A stretch of DNA of 64,000 nt. Source: Fretibacterium sp. OH1220_COT-178. GTDB lineage: Bacteria; Synergistota; Synergistia; Synergistales; Aminobacteriaceae. The notes beneath the pieces are model-generated. The model had not been told where the DNA came from. It worked only from the letters and a program-made list of their open reading frames with translations, and made no database searches. Positions 51,174 to 60,639 of this stretch are shown here, in pieces. The first letter of the stretch is position 1. Every line of letters starts with the position of its first letter. The DNA is taken from contig NZ_RQYL01000025.1 of NCBI RefSeq assembly GCF_003860125.1, positions 1-64,000 of the forward strand, written 5' to 3'. A program made the position numbers and the translations under genes.

Positions 51174-51217
51174 CCGCACGCCTCCTCCGGGAAGAGGGGT
51201 GCGGCCGCACGAGGAGG
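51174..51217 (+). promoter_or_regulatory. Possible RNA switch over the pstC ribosome-binding site
   Basis: The pstC Shine-Dalgarno gaggagg (51211-51217) is exactly complementary to cctcctc (51181-51187). The competing hairpin ccgcac/gtgcgg (51174-51179 with 51199-51204, plus four inner pairs) would free it, and gtgcggccgcac (51199-51210) is itself palindromic. Mutually exclusive structures may set the lower expression of PstC relative to PstS. Confidence 0.4.
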
Positions 51218-51224
51218 TGTTGTC

Positions 51225-52130
51225 ATGAGGGAGATTCGTCGGGCTCCGTCGCGGACCTTCGGCGGTTCGGGCGACCGGATTGCCGGGGGGAGCGTTCTGG
51301 CCGTGTCGGCCGTCTGCATCCTGGTCCTGGGGTTCATCCTGTTCTTCCTGGTGCGGGAGAGCCTGCCCGTGCTTCGGCAAGTCCGTCTGAAGGACCTTCT
51401 TTTCGGCGTGGACTGGTATCCTCAGGAGGAGCCGCCCGTCCTCGGCATGGGGGCCCTGATCGGGGGGACCGTCGCGGCCTCCCTGCTCTCGACCCTGATC
51501 GGCCTTCCCACGAGCCTGGCCGCTGCGGTGTTCACCGCCGAGATCGCGCCGGTTTGGCTGCGTGCCCTCCTCAAGCCCCTGCTGGAGGTTTTGGGGTTCG
51601 TGCCCTCCATCGTCTTCGGCTTTATCGGGATGGCGCTCGTCGCGCCCTGGATGCAGAAGCATCTTCATGTCCTGACGGGCCTCAACCTGCTGACGGCTTC
51701 GATGCTGCTGGGGGGCATGATGATCCCGGTCGTGGGGTCCCTGGCGGACGAAGCCCTCCGGGCGGTTCCGGAGGAACTGCGCGCCGCTTCCTACGCCATC
51801 GGGGCCACCCGATGGGAGACGCTTTCCAGGGTGGTGCTGCCCGCGGCTCTGCCCGGCATCGCCTCCGCCTCCCTCCTCGGGATCATGCGCGGCATGGGCG
51901 AGACGATGGTGGTCCTGATGGCCGCGGGGGGAGCGGCCATTCTGCCGGCCTCCCCCTTCGATCCCGTCCGGCCTCTGACCTCGACGATTGCCGCGGAGAT
52001 GGGCGAGACCCCCGTGGGCTCCGCTCACTACCACGCGCTCTTCTTCGCGGGGTTCATCCTGTTGCTGCTCACCCTGTCGATCAACATCCTGGCCGGCAAA
52101 CTGGAGAGGAAGGGGGCGAGGAGCTCGTGA
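51225..52130 (+). CDS. pstC: Phosphate ABC transporter permease PstC
   Basis: A 301-aa permease with six helices. It has the periplasmic domain insertion after the first helix, EELRAASYAIGATRWETLSRVVLPAALPGIASA (the EAA loop), and RPLTSTIAAEMGETPVGSAHYHALFF, diagnostic of PstC. The ATG at 51225 has gaggagg seven bases ahead. A 143-bp gap separates it from pstS; the pstA start overlaps its stop (GTGA). Confidence 0.95.
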   Translation: MREIRRAPSRTFGGSGDRIAGGSVLAVSAVCILVLGFILFFLVRESLPVLRQVRLKDLLFGVDWYPQEEPPVLGMGALIGGTVAASLLSTLIGLPTSLAAAVFTAEIAPVWLRALLKPLLEVLGFVPSIVFGFIGMALVAPWMQKHLHVLTGLNLLTASMLLGGMMIPVVGSLADEALRAVPEELRAASYAIGATRWETLSRVVLPAALPGIASASLLGIMRGMGETMVVLMAAGGAAILPASPFDPVRPLTSTIAAEMGETPVGSAHYHALFFAGFILLLLTLSINILAGKLERKGARSS

Positions 52131-53017
52131 CGGGTGGGCGCCGCTCCCCTGCCCTGCCGGGTTGTGGGCTCGGGGTGGGGCGAAGGAGGCTCAAGGACAG
52201 GCTGGCCACGGCGTTTTTCGTCCTTGCGGCAGCCCTTCTGGGGCTCCTGGTATTCTTCATGTTCTCCTTCGTTCTGAAGCAGGGATGGGGCGTTCTGTCC
52301 TGGGATTTCCTGACGGAGCCTCCCCGCGACGGCATGAGCGCGGGGGGCATCTGGACTCCCCTGGTGGGCACCGTGCAGCTGACCCTTCTGTCCATGGTCG
52401 TAGCGGTTCCGATCGGCGTCGGCACGGGCCTCTATTTTTCCGAGTACGCCGGAAGCTCCCGGTTCGCCCGCCTGGTGCGCCTGGCCCTTCGCTCCCTGGC
52501 CGGGGTCCCTTCGGTGATCTTCGGGCTCTTCGGCCTTTCCTTCTTCGTGATCTTTCTTCGGTTTGGCCCCTCCATGCTCGCGGCGGCCATGACTCTGGCC
52601 TGCCTGGCCCTGCCCCTCATGGCCACCGCCTCCGAACAGGCCTTTGCCGCGGTTCCCGAGGAATATCGCGCCGCCTCCTTCGCCCTGGGGGCCACGCGCT
52701 GGCAGACGATATGGCGGGTGATCCTCCCCTCGGCCTCACCCGCCGTCCTCACCGGGGTCGTTCTGTCGATCGGGCGGGTCGCCGGAGAGACGGCCCCGAT
52801 CATCTTTACGGGCGCCGCCTTCTATACGCAGGGGACGGCCCGAAGCGTTTTCGACGAGGTGATGGCCCTGCCCTACCATGTTTACGTCCTTGCGACCGCG
52901 GGGACACAGGTCGAGAAGACGCGCCCCATCCAGTATGGGGCCATTCTGGTCCTTGTGGGGCTGATTTTGGGGGTCAGCGCCTTGGGGGTCCTGCTCCGGG
53001 CCCGCCTGCGCAAATGA
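52127..53017 (+). CDS. pstA: Phosphate ABC transporter permease PstA
   Basis: A 296-aa permease. It has WDFLTEPPRDGMSAGGIWTPLVGTVQLTLLS, the EAA loop EEYRAASFALGATRWQTIWRVILPSASPAVLTG, and GRVAGETAPIIFTGAAFYTQ, the PstA signature. The start is GTG 52127, overlapping the pstC stop, with gaggag just upstream. The frame stays open into pstC, but that is a shadow. Confidence 0.95.
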   Translation: MTGGRRSPALPGCGLGVGRRRLKDRLATAFFVLAAALLGLLVFFMFSFVLKQGWGVLSWDFLTEPPRDGMSAGGIWTPLVGTVQLTLLSMVVAVPIGVGTGLYFSEYAGSSRFARLVRLALRSLAGVPSVIFGLFGLSFFVIFLRFGPSMLAAAMTLACLALPLMATASEQAFAAVPEEYRAASFALGATRWQTIWRVILPSASPAVLTGVVLSIGRVAGETAPIIFTGAAFYTQGTARSVFDEVMALPYHVYVLATAGTQVEKTRPIQYGAILVLVGLILGVSALGVLLRARLRK

Positions 53018-53098
53018 GGACCGAAACTTTGCCGTGGCGGGGGGCCGCAGCCATCCCCGCCGCTTCGCCACGGATTGCGGGAACGGGAGGAAGAAAGG

Positions 53099-53896
53099 AT
53101 GAGCAGGACGAACGAATCCCTTGGGGAACGCGGGGCGCCATCGCCCGTTCACATCTCGACGCGGGGGCTCGACCTGTACTACGGCTCTGCCAAGGTGCTC
53201 AAATCGGTGACCTTCGACATCTACAGAAACACGGTTACGGCCTTCATCGGTCCGTCGGGCTGCGGAAAGAGCTCCTGCCTCCGGTGCTTCAACCGGATGA
53301 ACGACTTCATCTCCGGGGCCCGGGTCGAGGGGACCGTAGAGATCGACGGGCACGACGTCTATGCGCCCGCGACGGACGTCATCGGTCTGCGCCGCCGCGT
53401 CGGGATGGTCTTTCAGAAGCCCAACCCCTTCCCCATGTCGATTTACGACAACGTGGCCTATGGGCCGCGCTTGTTCGGAGTCCGGGACCGGGATGTCCTG
53501 GACGGCATCGTACGCAGGAGCCTCGAGTGGTCCGCGCTCTGGGAGGAGGTCTGCGACAAGCTGGGGAGCAGCGGTACGGGCCTGTCGGGGGGGCAGCAGC
53601 AGAGGCTCTGCATCGCCCGTGCCATCGCCACCGAGCCGGAGATCCTGCTCATGGACGAGCCCACAAGCGCCTTGGACCCGCTCGCCACCCTCCGCATCGA
53701 GGAGCTGATCCGCGAACTGAAGGAGCGCTTCACCGTCGTCATCGTGACGCACAACATGCAGCAGGCCGCCCGCATCTCCGACCGCACGGCCTTCTTCCTC
53801 GCGGGCGAGCTGATCGAATACGGGGATACCGCGAGGATCTTCACATCCCCAAAGGAGAGGCGGACGGGCGATTATATCACGGGCCGTTTTGGATGA
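53099..53896 (+). CDS. pstB: Phosphate ABC transporter ATP-binding protein PstB
   Basis: A 265-aa ATPase. It has the PstB-specific [23 protein letters not shown] (Walker A), [24 protein letters not shown] (Q-loop), [30 protein letters not shown] and [17 protein letters not shown]. The ATG at 53099 has gggagg/aaagg upstream; an in-frame TTG at 53075 would add eight charged residues. It ends 247 bp before phoU, a gap with AT-rich sequence that may carry a second promoter. Confidence 0.96.
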   Translation: MSRTNESLGERGAPSPVHISTRGLDLYYGSAKVLKSVTFDIYRNTVTAFIGPSGCGKSSCLRCFNRMNDFISGARVEGTVEIDGHDVYAPATDVIGLRRRVGMVFQKPNPFPMSIYDNVAYGPRLFGVRDRDVLDGIVRRSLEWSALWEEVCDKLGSSGTGLSGGQQQRLCIARAIATEPEILLMDEPTSALDPLATLRIEELIRELKERFTVVIVTHNMQQAARISDRTAFFLAGELIEYGDTARIFTSPKERRTGDYITGRFG

Positions 53897-54143
53897 TGTC
53901 CTGTTTATTCTTATAAAAACGATATTTTCGGAAAATAAAACGCTCTGAGTTGTACACAAAAGACCTTTTTTCGGGGACGGCAAAGAAGGCGAATCTCGGG
54001 TTTACCCACAATATGCACATAGCTTGTTCACATTTTCGAGTCGTTTTTGTGGAATAATATCTGGAGGACGTGTTCCGGGACGATCCCTCCGGCCGGTGTT
54101 CCGCTGGGGGCGGGATGAGATTGGACGAGGTGATGGAGTTCCG

Positions 54144-54836
54144 ATGGCGATTCACACGAGAAAGGCTCTTGAGGCCGATCTGATGGAGATTCGGCGCCTT
54201 CTCCTGAGGCTGGGCAAACTGGCGGGAGAGGCGCTGATGCGCGCGGTGAGCGCCCTCGAGGATACGGACAGGGACGCCGCAAAGGACGTCATCGCCGGGG
54301 ACGACCTTCTCGACGAACTGACGGAGCGTATCGAGGACGCGTGCATGAAGTTCGGTGCGCGCTATCAGCCCTTGGGCGAGGATCTCCGAGCAGTGATATC
54401 GGCCATGCACATGGCCGTCGATCTGGAGAGGATCGGCGACTATGGGGTCAACATCGCCCGTTCGGTCCTCGGCCTCGGAGGCGAGAGGGCGATCGCTCTC
54501 CCGTCCGACCTCCCGAGGATGAAGGAGGTCCTCCTCGCCATGCTGGATCGGGTCCTGACCGCTTACGAGGTCTCCGACGCCGCCATGGCGGAGGAGGTCT
54601 TCGCGATGGATGAAGAGGTGGATGCCCTGGAAAAGCGGGTGATGCAAAAACTCTTCGCAGCGATGATGGAATGTCCGGAGCGTTTCGAAAAGGCCTTTTT
54701 GCTGATCGGCGTCGCGCGCACCCTGGAGCGGGCCGGGGACCATCTGACGAACATCGCCGAAAGGGTCGTCTACATATGTTCCGGAAGAATGCCGAAGGCC
54801 TCCGACTACAAGGCCCCGAGGGATTCGGATGCCTAA
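54144..54836 (+). CDS. phoU: Phosphate transport regulator PhoU
   Basis: A 230-aa protein with two PhoU repeats, each a three-helix bundle with the metal-binding E/D-x-x-x-D pattern (DLERIGDYGVNIARSV and TLERAGDHLTNIAERVVYI). PhoU links PstSCAB to the sensor kinase and keeps the regulon off when phosphate is plentiful. The ATG at 54144 has GGAG five bases ahead; an earlier open frame from 54024 has no ribosome site. The next gene overlaps by eight bases. Confidence 0.94.
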   Translation: MAIHTRKALEADLMEIRRLLLRLGKLAGEALMRAVSALEDTDRDAAKDVIAGDDLLDELTERIEDACMKFGARYQPLGEDLRAVISAMHMAVDLERIGDYGVNIARSVLGLGGERAIALPSDLPRMKEVLLAMLDRVLTAYEVSDAAMAEEVFAMDEEVDALEKRVMQKLFAAMMECPERFEKAFLLIGVARTLERAGDHLTNIAERVVYICSGRMPKASDYKAPRDSDA

Positions 54837-55542
54837 GACCAGGGTTTTGGTGGCGGACGATGAAAAGGCCATCCTGGACCTGGTGCGCCAGCTTTTTTTG
54901 CGCAGGGGCTACGAGGTCTTTGCCGTCGAAAATGGCGACGCCGCACTGGAGGCCGTCTACAACCTGCGCCCCGATTTGCTCGTCCTGGACCTGATGCTTC
55001 CCGGGATGGACGGCTGGGAGGTCTGCCGACGCATCAAATCGGATTCGGCGATTCAGGATACGCCGGTGCTCATGCTCACCGCGCGCCGGGAGGAGCGCGA
55101 TGTCGTCGAAGGGCTGAACCTGGGAGCCGACGACTATGTGCGAAAGCCCTTTTCGACGACGGAGCTCGCGGCCAGAGCCGCCGCGATCCTGAGGCGCTGC
55201 GGCAAGGGCAGGCAGGAGGAAGATTTTTGGGCTTGCGGGGAACTGCGGATCGACCGCAGAAACGAGGCCGCCTTCTTGCGGGGCAGGGAGCTCCGGCTGA
55301 GTGCGACGGAATTTCGCCTTCTGGAGCGTCTGGCCGCGCATTATGGCGTGACGGTCACCCGCGAAAACCTCCTTTCCGGCATATGGCGATCTCAGGATTG
55401 CACCACCCGGACGATAGACGTCCACATCTCCAGGCTGCGCAAGAAACTCGATGACGGCGAAGAACCTGCGTTGGTCATCCAATCGCACCGTGGAAGGGGT
55501 TATCGTCTGAGCCTGGAGGAAAGGTCGTCCGAGACCGATTGA
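54829..55542 (+). CDS. phoB: PhoB-type response regulator
   Basis: A 237-aa OmpR/PhoB-family regulator. The receiver has VADDEKA (acidic pocket), LVLDLMLPGMDG (phosphorylated Asp near residue 53), MLTAR and YVRKPFS. The C-terminal winged helix has LRLSATEFRLLERLAAHYGVTVTRENLL and RTIDVHISRLRKKL. It is translationally coupled to phoU, so phosphate-starvation control of this cluster is the natural reading. Confidence 0.9.
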   Translation: MPKTRVLVADDEKAILDLVRQLFLRRGYEVFAVENGDAALEAVYNLRPDLLVLDLMLPGMDGWEVCRRIKSDSAIQDTPVLMLTARREERDVVEGLNLGADDYVRKPFSTTELAARAAAILRRCGKGRQEEDFWACGELRIDRRNEAAFLRGRELRLSATEFRLLERLAAHYGVTVTRENLLSGIWRSQDCTTRTIDVHISRLRKKLDDGEEPALVIQSHRGRGYRLSLEERSSETD

Positions 55543-55654
55543 TCTTGCCGATGATTTTGTCCTTGCCCGCAAAATCCGCCCGGCCTGCGAACGATCGGGA
55601 GGATAAATCAGCCTCTCGAGGGCGGACGACCCTCGTCAAGGAGGAGAACAATGC

Positions 55655-57409
55655 ATGGGATTGAAACGAAAGATGGCCTTGGCCTTCATCGTCTTGATGA
55701 GCACCTCGATGGCCTTCAGCCTGTACTTCTTCTACAAGGAGGTCGGTTCGCGGATTTTGAACGAAAATCTGGAACGAATGCGGTACTTTACGCGCCTCCT
55801 GGAGCACGAATACGAGGAAAACGGCCTGGAAGGATTGAGGGAGAAGGTCCGGGAACTGGGGGACTGGCAGGGGCGGGTAACCCTGGTGGGTGATGCGGGT
55901 CGGGTTCTCTACGATTCATCGAGGCAGCCCTTCGAAAATCACGCCCAGAGGCCGGAGATCGTCGAGGCCGGAAAAAGCGGAGAGGGAGTTTCCCTGCGCT
56001 ACAGCTCCACGGTGGGCGCACGAATGCACTACTACGCCCTTGCATTGAAAACAAAGGGGGCTGCGGAAGTCCTTCGCCTTGCCTGGCCCTTGCCTGCCCT
56101 GACTCAAATCGGAAGGGGGCTGACCTGGCGATTTTTTGAAAACATTGCCTGGACCTCGCTGCTGCTTCTCCTCTTCATCATCTGGTTCTCCCGTCGCATC
56201 TTTCTTCCTCTGGATCGGATTGTCGAGGCATCCTCAGCCATCAGGGAGGCCAAAGACCTTCATTTTCCCCTGTTCGGGGAGCCCGAGCTGCAAAAGCTCT
56301 CCATGGCCCTGAACGATATGGCCGAGCGTCTCAAAAATGCGACCGAGGCCCTTCAAATCAGCCGGGCGGAGCTGCGCCACATTCTGGAGGCGCTGCCCGT
56401 AGGTGTCTTGCTGACGGGGGCCCATCGCGAGTTGCGCTGCGTCAATCCGGCAGCCCTGGAACTCCTTGGAGCCGATGAGGCGAAAGCAGGACAAGCCATA
56501 GAGAGGCTGCTTCCCGCAGAGCTGTACGCTCTCCTCGAAAAACGGGACTTCAGGGGAATCGTCGGACTGCCCCACAATAAGAGGATCCGTCTTGCCGTTT
56601 GCGCCATTGCCCTGGGAGACGGCTGCCTGATGGTGATGCGCGACGTATCCGCGGAATATCGCCTGGAGACGATGCGGCGCAACTTCACCATCGAAGCGGG
56701 ACATGAGCTTCAAACCCCCCTGACCGCGATTCGTGCGGCCGCCGAACTCCTTCTGGACGGGATGGAGGATGAGGAGTCGAGGACACTCGCGGAGACCGTC
56801 CTTCAGCAGCAGGAGCGGATGACGGATCTGATCGACGATCTCCTGTTGCTGGTGAAACTGGATGATGAAGCGGTCGGACGGGAGGAGCTCTGCGAGGACG
56901 ATCTTGCGGAGATGCTGAATTTTATCGCGGAAGAGTTCCGAGGACATCCTCTGGCCCGAAAGATGGTGATCGAGACCCATTTGCCACAGGAGGCCCCGTT
57001 TTTTTGCTCCCGCCCGGAGCTGCTGCGGGCCCTTTCGAATCTACTGGACAATGCGGTGAGGGCCTGCGCCAAGAAGTATGAGAAGGAAGGGGGGAAAGGG
57101 GGAAGAATAAGGTTTTCCCTGTCCGACCTGGAGGAATCATGGATCGTTGCGGTATCGGACAACGGCCCCGGCTTTGATCCAGAGGAACTTCTTCGTTTGC
57201 GCCAGGAGCTTCTCGATGAACGTTTGCCCTATTACGAGGCGCGTAATGGGCGGAGGGAAAAGTGGGGGCGAAATGGACATGGACTCGGCATCGCCATAGC
57301 GGTTCGGGTCGCCCGGGCCCATGGGGGCACCGTCGAATTTGCCGATTGCTCCGCCCTTGGCGGGGCCGAGCTGCGGCTCGTTCTGCCGAAGTTTCACGTG
57401 AAACGGTGA
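55655..57409 (+). CDS. phoR: PhoR-type sensor histidine kinase
   Basis: A 584-aa membrane kinase. A first helix (about 7-26), an extracytoplasmic domain, a second helix (about 167-183), a HAMP-like linker, a PAS domain (about 235-335) and HisKA/HATPase follow. The H-box is FTIEAGHELQTPLTAIRA: Gln replaces the usual Arg (HELRTPL), and EAG replaces VSH. N-box NLLDNAVRA, DNGPGFD and GHGLGIAI are intact. aaggaggag precedes the ATG by about ten bases. It follows phoB by 112 bp. Confidence 0.9.
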   Translation: MGLKRKMALAFIVLMSTSMAFSLYFFYKEVGSRILNENLERMRYFTRLLEHEYEENGLEGLREKVRELGDWQGRVTLVGDAGRVLYDSSRQPFENHAQRPEIVEAGKSGEGVSLRYSSTVGARMHYYALALKTKGAAEVLRLAWPLPALTQIGRGLTWRFFENIAWTSLLLLLFIIWFSRRIFLPLDRIVEASSAIREAKDLHFPLFGEPELQKLSMALNDMAERLKNATEALQISRAELRHILEALPVGVLLTGAHRELRCVNPAALELLGADEAKAGQAIERLLPAELYALLEKRDFRGIVGLPHNKRIRLAVCAIALGDGCLMVMRDVSAEYRLETMRRNFTIEAGHELQTPLTAIRAAAELLLDGMEDEESRTLAETVLQQQERMTDLIDDLLLLVKLDDEAVGREELCEDDLAEMLNFIAEEFRGHPLARKMVIETHLPQEAPFFCSRPELLRALSNLLDNAVRACAKKYEKEGGKGGRIRFSLSDLEESWIVAVSDNGPGFDPEELLRLRQELLDERLPYYEARNGRREKWGRNGHGLGIAIAVRVARAHGGTVEFADCSALGGAELRLVLPKFHVKR

Positions 57410-57543
57410 GCCCCTGATCCTTGATCGTTGCCTGGAAGTCATTGCAGATATCGAAAAAGAGTCTATTGGGCTTGATCATTGCTGATCTTCAGATGGGCCT
57501 TCTTTCGGGAGAGGACGCCAACGACGGGAAGGAGGAGCAAAAA

Positions 57544-58194
57544 ATGGAGACCATCACCCGGGCGGCTATGCGGGAGGCGGATCGCCGGGCGATCCAGGAC
57601 TTCGGCATACCCGGACTTTTGCTCATGGAGAACGCGGCCGTGGCGGTCGTGAGGGAGATCTGGGGGGCGGAGTCCTTCACGGTGCTCTGTGCTCCGGGAA
57701 ACAACGGTGGAGACGGCCTCGCCGTGGCCCGGCATCTGCTGATCCTGGGCCGGAGGGTCGAGGTGTTTCTGATCGGGGATCCGGAGGGGGGCAGCGCGGA
57801 CTTTCGGACGAATCGGGACATCCTGGAGCGGGTGGCGCCCGGCAGAACGAGGGGCTTGGACGAGGGGAACATCGGTGCCCTGGAGCGCTCCGCGGCACGC
57901 AGCCAAGTTTGTGTGGACGCCCTGTTCGGAACCGGCTTGACGCGTTCGATCGGGGGCCTCCACCGGCGTGCGGTGGAGGCGGTCAACGCCTCGGCCTCCC
58001 ATATCGTCGCCGTGGACCTCCCGTCGGGGATCGACGCGGATACGGGCGAGGTCCTGGGCGTCGCCGTACGGGCGAGCCGGACCATCACCTTCCATAAAAT
58101 GAAACGCGGCCTCTTGCTGGCTCCGCAATATGCGGGCGCCGTGACGGTCGTCCCCATCGGCATCCCCGGACCGGAGATCCCGCCGCCCTCCTGA
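57544..58194 (+). CDS. nnrE: NAD(P)H-hydrate epimerase (YjeF_N domain)
   Basis: A 216-aa epimerase that repairs damaged NAD(P)HX. The YjeF_N pattern is complete: MREADRRAIQDFGIPGLLLMENAA, VLCAPGNNGGDGLAVARHL, VDALFGTGLTR and HIVAVDLPSGIDADTGEVLG, with TFHKMKRGLLL near the end. In many bacteria this domain is fused to the ADP-dependent dehydratase; here that domain is missing, so the dehydratase must be elsewhere or absent. GGAGG lies eight bases before the ATG at 57544. Confidence 0.93.
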   Translation: METITRAAMREADRRAIQDFGIPGLLLMENAAVAVVREIWGAESFTVLCAPGNNGGDGLAVARHLLILGRRVEVFLIGDPEGGSADFRTNRDILERVAPGRTRGLDEGNIGALERSAARSQVCVDALFGTGLTRSIGGLHRRAVEAVNASASHIVAVDLPSGIDADTGEVLGVAVRASRTITFHKMKRGLLLAPQYAGAVTVVPIGIPGPEIPPPS

Positions 58195-58255
58195 CGCGAT
58201 TCAAATTTCATCTTCATTGCGGGAGCATGGAGAAAGGTGGGAAACATCGAAAAAG

Positions 58256-58337
58256 TTGCGGATGATTTGATTCATAATGTAAAATGAATAGGTGTGTTTT
58301 CAGGCGAGGACTCCTGATTGCGGTGGGAGTTCTTTTT
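58256..58337 (+). promoter_or_regulatory. Promoter and terminator-like leader of the chemoreceptor gene
   Basis: TTGCGG (58256-58261), an 18-bp spacer and TAAAAT (58280-58285) suggest a promoter. Just downstream, ggactcc (58308-58314) can pair with ggagttc (58326-58332), followed by five Ts, forming a terminator-like hairpin only about 16 nt into the transcript. Readthrough control is possible but speculative. Confidence 0.4.
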
Positions 58338-58397
58338 CGTGTTGTGTGGTCTTGTCTTGAGATTTTTGTGCTTTTGCGACTGAGGGGAGACGGAGAG

Positions 58398-60437
58398 ATG
58401 ACGATCAAGGGCAGGCTGTTGGGAACGGTTCTGGGGGGCTTTCTGGTGCTTTTTGTCCTGATGGGCGCCGCCTATCTGTGGGGCGGCTCTAAGCTGGACG
58501 CCCTGCTGAAGGAGGCGGGAACGGAGAGCGTGGTCCAGTCGGCCGTGGGCATCCGCGAGGTCCTGGAGCAATCGGCCTCGGTCCTCGAGACCTCCGCGGG
58601 CTCCCTGCGGCACGCCTATCTGGACCTCGGAGCGGTCTCGCGCGACGCAATGGCCCGTGCCGCCGCCGCCCTCCTTCACGAGGTCAGGGACAGAGGCGTC
58701 AAGGATTTGTTCTGGGGGTACGAATCCGACGGCCGCTTTGCCGACGGAAATGGAGATGAAGTTCCGGAGAGTTTCGATGCAAGGGAGCGCCCGTGGTACA
58801 AACTGGCCGTCTCGGCCGGGGCGGGGGAGGTCGTCTGCACGGAGCCCTATCGGTTTCATGTGGGGAACGCCCTGGGCGTCACCATGGCCCTTGCCGTCCG
58901 GGACGACTCCGGCAGGCTGCTCGGGGTCGTCGGGGCGGACCTGGACCTGGAGGCTCTGGGAGCCCAGGTGGCGGAGCTCAGGCTCCTCGGCCAGGGGGTC
59001 GGCGTGCTGGTGCAGAGGGACGGCCTGATCGTCGCCTCCACCAGGAAGACGGACATCATGAAGGCCAATCTCCTGACGGATTCGGACTTTCCCGAGGGGC
59101 TCCGTCAGGCGGCCCGGCGCATGACCGCGGGTGAGACCGGCGTCTCCGAATATTTTCTGGACGGGGAAAAGCGTTTGATGTTCCATGCCCCGGCCGGGTA
59201 CGGCCTCTACTTCGGAACGGCCTTCCCCTACTCGGTCGTCTCCGGGCTTCTCCGGAGCCTGGTCCTGGTCCTGGCGGCCGTCGCGGCCACGCCCCTCCTC
59301 CTCGTCGCCCTCTCCTTCTTCTGGATCATCCGCGGGATGACGCGCTCCATACGCAAGCTGACCTCGGGGATGGAGGGGCTGGAGGCGGGGGACCTCTCCA
59401 CGCGCTTCGACGAATCGGGACGGGACGAGTTCGCCCGGGTCTCCGGAATGCTGAACCGGCTGGCGGCCTCTCTGGGGGAGATGATCGGCTCGATTCGCTC
59501 CCAGGTGTCCGAGAGCGCCCGGCAGGCGGAGGGGCTGGAGGGAATCGCGAAGGGCCTGCTGGCCTCCATGGAGGAGGTCGGCGGGCTGATGGGCCGTTCC
59601 AACACCCTTCTCGGGGAGAGCGCCTCCGCGCTCGAGTCCGTCAATGCCGCTATCGGGGAGGTCGCCTCGGGGGCTCAGGCCAGCGCCCACGCCGCCACGG
59701 AGGGGGCGAGCCAGTCCTCCCTCGTCAGCGACGGCACCACGGAGGGGGTCCGCAACGTGGGGCGGATCGTGGAGGGCATGAGGGCGGTGGAGCGCCGGTC
59801 CGGCGAGACGACGGAGCAGATCGAGCACCTGGCGCAGTCCGTCGAGGCCATCTCCGGATTCGTGACCTCCATCACGTCGATCGCGGACCAGACGAACCTT
59901 CTGGCGCTCAACGCCGCCATCGAGGCGGCGCGCGCGGGCGAGGCGGGGCGCGGCTTTGCGGTGGTGGCCGAGGAGGTCCGCAAGCTGGCGGAGGAGTCCG
60001 GCAACGCCGCAAAGGAGGTCAGCAAGCTGATCGAGACCCTCCAGCAGCGGTCCGGCAGCTCCCTTTCCGCGACCAGGGAGATGGTCCGGCACCTGGAGGA
60101 GCTCGTCGCCGGGGCCGAGTCGGTCGACAAGGAGCTCCAGAGCGTCTTGGGGGCGACGAACAGCCTGAACGAGTCGATCCAGAACGTCGCGGCGGTGTCC
60201 GAGGAACAGGCCGCCTCGGCGGAGGAGATGACCGCATCCGTCCAGAGCGTGACCACCTCCATCCAGGAGGTCGTCGAGGTGCAGGAGGAACTCGGCCAGG
60301 CGGCCGTGAACACGGTGGACGTGGCCAACGATATCGCCCGGCACGCCCAGAGTGTGGCGGAGGCGGCCGAGGGGCTGAAGGGCCTTGCCGACCGATTCCG
60401 CACCGGGGAGGACGGGATGCCCGCCCTGAAGGGATGA
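58398..60437 (+). CDS. Methyl-accepting chemotaxis protein with dCache sensor
   Basis: A 679-aa chemoreceptor. It has a first helix ([19 protein letters not shown], about 10-28), a periplasmic dCache_1 domain to about residue 275, a second helix, HAMP, and the signalling hairpin with its tip near [20 protein letters not shown]. The dCache domain has the amino-acid-type RPWY element, but PY is followed by RFHVGN rather than x-Asp, so the standard amino-acid motif is incomplete. The ATG at 58398 has ggag upstream. No chemotaxis pathway genes are adjacent. Confidence 0.92.
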   Translation: MTIKGRLLGTVLGGFLVLFVLMGAAYLWGGSKLDALLKEAGTESVVQSAVGIREVLEQSASVLETSAGSLRHAYLDLGAVSRDAMARAAAALLHEVRDRGVKDLFWGYESDGRFADGNGDEVPESFDARERPWYKLAVSAGAGEVVCTEPYRFHVGNALGVTMALAVRDDSGRLLGVVGADLDLEALGAQVAELRLLGQGVGVLVQRDGLIVASTRKTDIMKANLLTDSDFPEGLRQAARRMTAGETGVSEYFLDGEKRLMFHAPAGYGLYFGTAFPYSVVSGLLRSLVLVLAAVAATPLLLVALSFFWIIRGMTRSIRKLTSGMEGLEAGDLSTRFDESGRDEFARVSGMLNRLAASLGEMIGSIRSQVSESARQAEGLEGIAKGLLASMEEVGGLMGRSNTLLGESASALESVNAAIGEVASGAQASAHAATEGASQSSLVSDGTTEGVRNVGRIVEGMRAVERRSGETTEQIEHLAQSVEAISGFVTSITSIADQTNLLALNAAIEAARAGEAGRGFAVVAEEVRKLAEESGNAAKEVSKLIETLQQRSGSSLSATREMVRHLEELVAGAESVDKELQSVLGATNSLNESIQNVAAVSEEQAASAEEMTASVQSVTTSIQEVVEVQEELGQAAVNTVDVANDIARHAQSVAEAAEGLKGLADRFRTGEDGMPALKG

Positions 60438-60451
60438 TCTCGGCCTTGAGC

Positions 60452-60480
60452 CGCCGGGGGGCACTCCCCGCCCCCCGGCG
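60452..60480. terminator. GC-rich hairpin after the chemoreceptor gene
   Basis: A perfect 11-bp stem cgccggggggc (60452-60462) / gccccccggcg (60470-60480) with a 7-nt loop, but no T-tract. A U-less terminator or RNA 3'-end stabiliser. Confidence 0.5.
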
Positions 60481-60526
60481 TGGCGGCGCAATGGGGTGAA
60501 TGGCCCGCCTTTGTCCGCCGAATTCC

Positions 60527-60535
60527 TGCTATAAT
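60527..60535 (+). promoter_or_regulatory. Extended -10 promoter for cvpA-mutS2
   Basis: TGCTATAAT contains a perfect TATAAT with the TGn extension, which can compensate for the poor -35 here. It lies about 105 bp upstream of the cvpA ATG. Confidence 0.5.
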
Positions 60536-60639
60536 TCCTCCGAACAAGCAAGCGTTGGATCCGGTTTCCGGATACCTGCCCCTATTCCGACCCTCGGGCC
60601 CTCGGGGATTCGGGCAAGACGACGGAGGAGAAGAGCATC

